Positions 6,634 through 8,982 of a stretch of DNA of 8,982 bases are shown in pieces. The stretch is taken from the NCBI GenBank assembly GCA_945643825.1, contig CALZEZ010000038.1, positions 1 to 8,982 on the forward strand, in the 5' to 3' direction. The translations under genes were made by a program, and so were the position numbers. Source of the stretch: an uncultured Lachnospiraceae bacterium. Lineage in GTDB: Bacteria > Bacillota > Clostridia > Lachnospirales > Lachnospiraceae. The notes under the pieces were generated by a model. That model was not told where the DNA came from. It searched no databases and saw only the letters and a list, made by a program, of their open reading frames with translations. Numbering within the stretch: the stretch's first letter is position 1; each line of letters opens with the position of its first letter.

Positions 6634-6671
6634 AAACAGAGTCTGTGGCGGACACAGATTCTGTTTTTTTT
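6634..6671 (+). terminator. Intrinsic terminator of galKT
   Basis: AAACAGA-G-TCTGTG (6634-6647) pairs with CACAGA-T-TCTGTTT (6653-6666), giving a 14-bp stem with one G-U pair and the five-base loop GCGGA. It is followed by an unbroken run of eight T (6664-6671). This is a textbook rho-independent terminator about 97 bases after the galT stop. On the minus strand its tail is only three T, so it should act mainly in the plus direction. Confidence 0.88.
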
Positions 6672-6688
6672 GGTGATGTCGACGCACA

Positions 6689-7042
6689 TCAGCTTTCTTC
6701 TGTCTGCTCTAATGAGATACCCAGAGTGTCCAGGAACTCGCCAAGCTTCATGAGCTGAAGCTTTGTCATGCCGCTTAAGCATTGTACAAAGCGCTGATTC
6801 GCCTTAAGAGAAGGGTTCACGATCAGAAGATCATCCGCTCTTACCTTCTCGTTGCTCTGAAACAGAATATAGTCTATAGATACATGGAAGAACCGGGAAT
6901 ACCGGCATAAAATGTCAGCGTTTGGCAGGAATGTCCCACTCTCGAGCTTGCTGATCGTCGATTGCGAGATTTCCAGCCGCGTGGCAAGTGCAAGCTGGGA
7001 ATACCCTTTTTCCATACGCAATTCCTTTAATCTTGTCTTCAT
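6689..7042 (-). CDS. Small Xre-family (Cro/CI-type) DNA-binding regulator
   Basis: The 117-residue cytoplasmic protein begins with a classic HTH_3 domain at residues 5-60. It reads LKELRMEKGYSQLALATRLEIS and then the recognition segment QSTISKLESG at 27-36, continuing to VSIDYILF. The remaining 57 residues form a short C-terminal region of unknown role, without a recognisable peptidase, cupin or metal-binding motif, probably helical and used for dimerisation. The ATG at 7042 is preceded by AGAGGAGAGA with seven bases from GGAG to the start. It is convergent with galT and divergent from the radical SAM gene. The region between the starts is rich in TTCCA/TGGAA sites that the protein could bind, giving autoregulation and possibly control of the radical SAM gene. 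There is no toxin partner, phage or conjugative gene nearby. Confidence 0.9.
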   Translation of the reverse strand: MKTRLKELRMEKGYSQLALATRLEISQSTISKLESGTFLPNADILCRYSRFFHVSIDYILFQSNEKVRADDLLIVNPSLKANQRFVQCLSGMTKLQLMKLGEFLDTLGISLEQTEES

Positions 7043-7078
7043 AGAATCTCTCCTCTTCTTATTTTAGCGGATAGAACC

Positions 7079-7138
7079 TGGAAAAATATTCCAATAATAA
7101 TAATTGATATTCCAAATGGAATTTCCACTTTTTTTCCA
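7079..7138. promoter_or_regulatory. Cluster of TTCCA/TGGAA half-sites between xre and the radical SAM gene
   Basis: TTCCA occurs at 7089, 7110, 7123 and 7134, and its complement TGGAA at 7079 and 7117. They form inverted repeats: TGGAA-n5-TTCCA (7079-7093), ATTCCA-AA-TGGAAT (7109-7122) and TGGAA-n1-TTCCA (7117-7127). The 9-mer ATATTCCAA is repeated exactly at 7086-7094 and 7107-7115, 21 bp apart (two helical turns). The cluster lies in a very AT-rich divergent control region and is best explained as operator sites, with Xre the nearest candidate binder. Confidence 0.5.
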
Positions 7139-7170
7139 AGGAGAGAGAAAATAGCAAGCCATATTCAGAA

Positions 7171-7176
7171 AAAGGG
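7171..7176 (+). promoter_or_regulatory. Ribosome binding site of the radical SAM gene; start ambiguous
   Basis: AAAGGG lies eight bases before GTG 7185 and 14 bases before ATG 7191, both in frame; a GTG at 7176 overlaps it. Spacing favours GTG 7185, whereas the family N-terminus (MKFLLVAMNAKYIHSN) favours ATG 7191. The difference is two residues. Confidence 0.45.
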
Positions 7177-7190
7177 TGTATACTGTGACT

Positions 7191-8954
7191 ATGAAATTTC
7201 TATTAGTTGCCATGAATGCAAAGTACATACATTCCAATCCGGGGCTGTACAGTATGCGGGCATGCGTTCCGCAGACGTACAGAGACTCGGTGGAGATTGC
7301 GGAGTATACGATAAACCACCGCATGGAGGAGGTGCTATCGGACCTCTATGAGAGACACCCTGATGTCGTGGGCTTTTCGTGCTATATCTGGAACTGGACG
7401 CAGATAAAAGAGCTGACTGCAGAGCTTCACAAGGTGCTCCCGGCTGTTCCGATCTGGCTTGGTGGTCCCGAGGTATCCTATGATGCTGCTGCAATACTGG
7501 AGGAACTGCCGCAGCTTACCGGCATTATGATTGGAGAGGGAGAGCTTACCTTTACCGAGCTTCTGATGAGGTATTTAAGCGGAGAAAGTGCATACGATGT
7601 GGTGGGGACAACTTGCCGAACTCCGGACGGAGCAATCATTCGCAATCCCGAGAGAGAGCTTACGGATCTAAGCACGCTTCCCTTTCTCTATGAGAAGTTA
7701 GATGATTTTGACAACCGGATTATTTATTATGAGTCCGGCAGAGGCTGCCCCTACCGCTGCAGCTACTGCCTGTCATCGATTGACAAGAGGGTGCGCCTGC
7801 GCGATCTCTCTATCGTTTACAAAGAGCTCCAGTTCTTTTTGGATCATAATGTCTCGCAGGTGAAATTTGTCGACAGAACCTTTAACTGCAACGCGGAACA
7901 TGCGCTTGGTATCTGGGAGTATTTGAAGGAACATGACAATGGTGTCACTAACTTTCATTTTGAGATTGCTGCAGAGATACTTACAGAGGAGCAGTTGGCG
8001 GTTCTAAACACACTCCGCCCCGGTCTGGTGCAGCTTGAGATCGGCGTACAGACCACGAACCGGAAGACCCTGGAGGCGATTCATCGTCCGATGAAGCTTG
8101 ACAGACTTCGAAGCATTGTGGAGAGACTGAAGGCGGCAGGCAACATTCACATTCATCTGGATCTGATTGCCGGACTGCCCTACGAGGATTATGAAAGCTT
8201 TACGCATTCCTTTGATGACGTGTATCGGATGCATCCGGAACAACTGCAGCTTGGCTTTTTGAAGGTGCTAAAGGGCTCCGAAATGCAGGCGCGCGCCGCG
8301 GAATTTGGAATAATTTACACGCAGAATCCGCCCTATGAGGTGTTATACTCAGATTGGATCTCCTATGAAGAGCTGCGGCGCTTAAAGCAGGTCGAGGAGA
8401 TGGTGGAGCTCTATTACAACAGCAATCAGTTTGTTTACACGCTGCGGCTTCTGGAGGGCTGCTTTGCCACGCCGTTTTTGCTCTATGACAGACTGGCAGC
8501 CTTTTATAAGGAGGAGGGCTACCTGACCCGCACCCCGGCAAGAGGCTACCGCTACGATGTGCTTTATCAGTTCATAAAGAGGGAGATGCCACAGTACGAG
8601 ACGCTGTTTCGGGAGACACTTCTCTTTGATCTGTTTTTACGGGAAAATGTTAAGAAGCGCCCGGACTTCGCACCCGGAGAGAACCTGTCTGACGCTCAGA
8701 AGGACAGCCTGCGCGCCTTTTATAAGGAACAGGAGAGGCAGTATGATGTGCTGACAGGATATCAGGGCTTTGATGCGAAACAGATGTCGAAGATGACACA
8801 CGCAGAGAGCTTTCAGTATCCCGTAGATCGTTTGGGGGATGGATGCAGACCGCAGGACATAAAGGCACTTGCGGCTCCGCAGCTTCTACTGTTCGACTAT
8901 AGAGAAAGGAACCCGTTGACACAGGATGCCAGGGTGGTTTCACTGTCATGCTAG
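7191..8954 (+). CDS. B12-binding-domain radical SAM protein with DUF4080-like C-terminus, function unknown
   Basis: The 587-residue protein has three parts. Residues 1 to about 140 form a cobalamin-binding Rossmann-like domain with the group's NAKYIHSN start, GGPEVS at 91-96 and GEGE at 115-118. The classical DxHxxG lower-ligand motif is absent, as in other radical SAM proteins of this type. The radical SAM core follows, with the 4Fe-4S motif C186-x3-C190-x2-C193 (GRGCPYRCSYC), then VKFVDRTFNCN, QLEIGVQTTN and HLDLIAGLPYEDY. The C-terminal part from about residue 370 resembles the DUF4080 region. Members should use SAM plus cobalamin for a methylation or rearrangement, but I know of no established substrate. 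Start choice: ATG 7191 by family resemblance, GTG 7185 by ribosome-site spacing. Its stop overlaps the next gene's ATG, so the two are probably translationally coupled. Confidence 0.9.
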   Translation: MKFLLVAMNAKYIHSNPGLYSMRACVPQTYRDSVEIAEYTINHRMEEVLSDLYERHPDVVGFSCYIWNWTQIKELTAELHKVLPAVPIWLGGPEVSYDAAAILEELPQLTGIMIGEGELTFTELLMRYLSGESAYDVVGTTCRTPDGAIIRNPERELTDLSTLPFLYEKLDDFDNRIIYYESGRGCPYRCSYCLSSIDKRVRLRDLSIVYKELQFFLDHNVSQVKFVDRTFNCNAEHALGIWEYLKEHDNGVTNFHFEIAAEILTEEQLAVLNTLRPGLVQLEIGVQTTNRKTLEAIHRPMKLDRLRSIVERLKAAGNIHIHLDLIAGLPYEDYESFTHSFDDVYRMHPEQLQLGFLKVLKGSEMQARAAEFGIIYTQNPPYEVLYSDWISYEELRRLKQVEEMVELYYNSNQFVYTLRLLEGCFATPFLLYDRLAAFYKEEGYLTRTPARGYRYDVLYQFIKREMPQYETLFRETLLFDLFLRENVKKRPDFAPGENLSDAQKDSLRAFYKEQERQYDVLTGYQGFDAKQMSKMTHAESFQYPVDRLGDGCRPQDIKALAAPQLLLFDYRERNPLTQDARVVSLSC

Positions 8955-8982
8955 AGAGATATGTTTCGTTGGATATTGAGAC
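8948..8982 (+). CDS. DnaQ-type (DEDD) 3'-5' exonuclease, N-terminus only (cut by window end)
   Basis: An ATG at 8948 overlaps the last seven bases of the radical SAM gene (ATGCTAG) and opens a frame to the window end that reads MLERYVSLDIET. The hydrophobic strand followed by DIET is the exonuclease I motif (DxE) of DnaQ-like DEDD nucleases such as the polymerase III epsilon domain. D9 and E11 would be metal ligands. AGGGTGG at 8931-8937 can serve as the ribosome site, ten bases upstream. The overlap implies translational coupling and one transcript. Only twelve residues are visible, so the subfamily (proofreading subunit, helicase-fused or stand-alone) cannot be decided. Confidence 0.68.
   Translation, partial: MLERYVSLDIE

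Noticed and set aside
6343..6687. A 114-codon minus-strand frame spanning the galT end and the following gap
   Set aside because: It crosses both hairpins, overlaps the galT C-terminus antisense, and has no ribosome site or family resemblance.
6674..6691. Small inverted repeat TGATGT/ACATCA at the xre stop codon
   Set aside because: Only six base pairs with a six-base loop and no T-run on either strand; it is likely chance.
7138..7145. Strong ribosome-like AAGGAGAG upstream of the radical SAM gene, suggesting a leader peptide
   Set aside because: No ATG, GTG or TTG follows at a workable distance, and the gene's own start is more than 40 bases away.
7179..7184. TATACT as a -10 for a near-leaderless radical SAM mRNA
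   Set aside because: No -35 or proper TGn extension accompanies it, and the mRNA would then lack the AAAGGG ribosome site at 7171-7176.
1..8982. Mobile element, defence island or CRISPR content
   Set aside because: No transposase, integrase, restriction, toxin-antitoxin or repeat-spacer pattern was seen on either strand. The small Xre gene has no phage or toxin neighbour.

Overview
The window looks like ordinary chromosomal DNA of a Gram-positive gut anaerobe, most likely a Lachnospiraceae member (Roseburia-like). The support is the mix of families: two AraC regulators of the Firmicutes sugar type, a class II (Firmicutes-type) galactose-1-phosphate uridylyltransferase, a cobalamin-type radical SAM protein with a DUF4080-like C-terminus, strong AGGAGG-like ribosome sites and GC near the middle of the range. 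I see no rRNA, tRNA, CRISPR array, insertion sequence, prophage gene or other sign of recent transfer. The lineage call is inference; no search was run.

Layout. At the left edge, nine codons on the minus strand read MEMTMRWYG after a perfect GGAGG. This is the start of a mannonate dehydratase (uxuA). Divergent from it is an AraC-family regulator (150-1049), so the edge looks like a glucuronate/hexuronate catabolic locus with its regulator. Next come a SulP-type anion transporter with a C-terminal STAS domain (1119-2774), under its own extended -10 promoter, and a second AraC regulator of the cupin/MsmR type (2824-3729), whose promoter starts inside the sulP stop codon. A strong terminator (3732-3781) follows, with the -10 of the next promoter directly on its 3' side. 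Then comes the Leloir pair galK (3835-5007) and galT (5029-6537), 21 bp apart. The second AraC protein is the natural candidate activator of galKT, because the galK promoter has a consensus -10 but no good -35. The galK leader also holds a perfect 17-bp palindrome.

GalT converges with a small Xre-type regulator (6689-7042, minus). The gap holds two hairpins, one placed to terminate each strand. Xre is divergent from a B12-binding radical SAM protein (7191-8954). The region between them is AT-rich and carries a cluster of TTCCA/TGGAA half-sites, including a 9-bp direct repeat with a 21-bp period. The last 35 bases begin a new gene that overlaps the radical SAM stop codon and reads MLERYVSLDIET, the exonuclease I motif of a DnaQ-type 3'-5' exonuclease.

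How the genes fit together: GalK phosphorylates galactose at C1 and GalT exchanges it onto UDP-glucose. The required GalE and any galactose or galactoside transporter are not in the window. The sulP gene, the hexuronate edge and the radical SAM/exonuclease pair seem to be separate transcription units. Nothing here is convincingly a new multi-gene system. The least explained parts are the radical SAM protein, its translational coupling to an exonuclease, and the repeat arrays in the galK and xre control regions.
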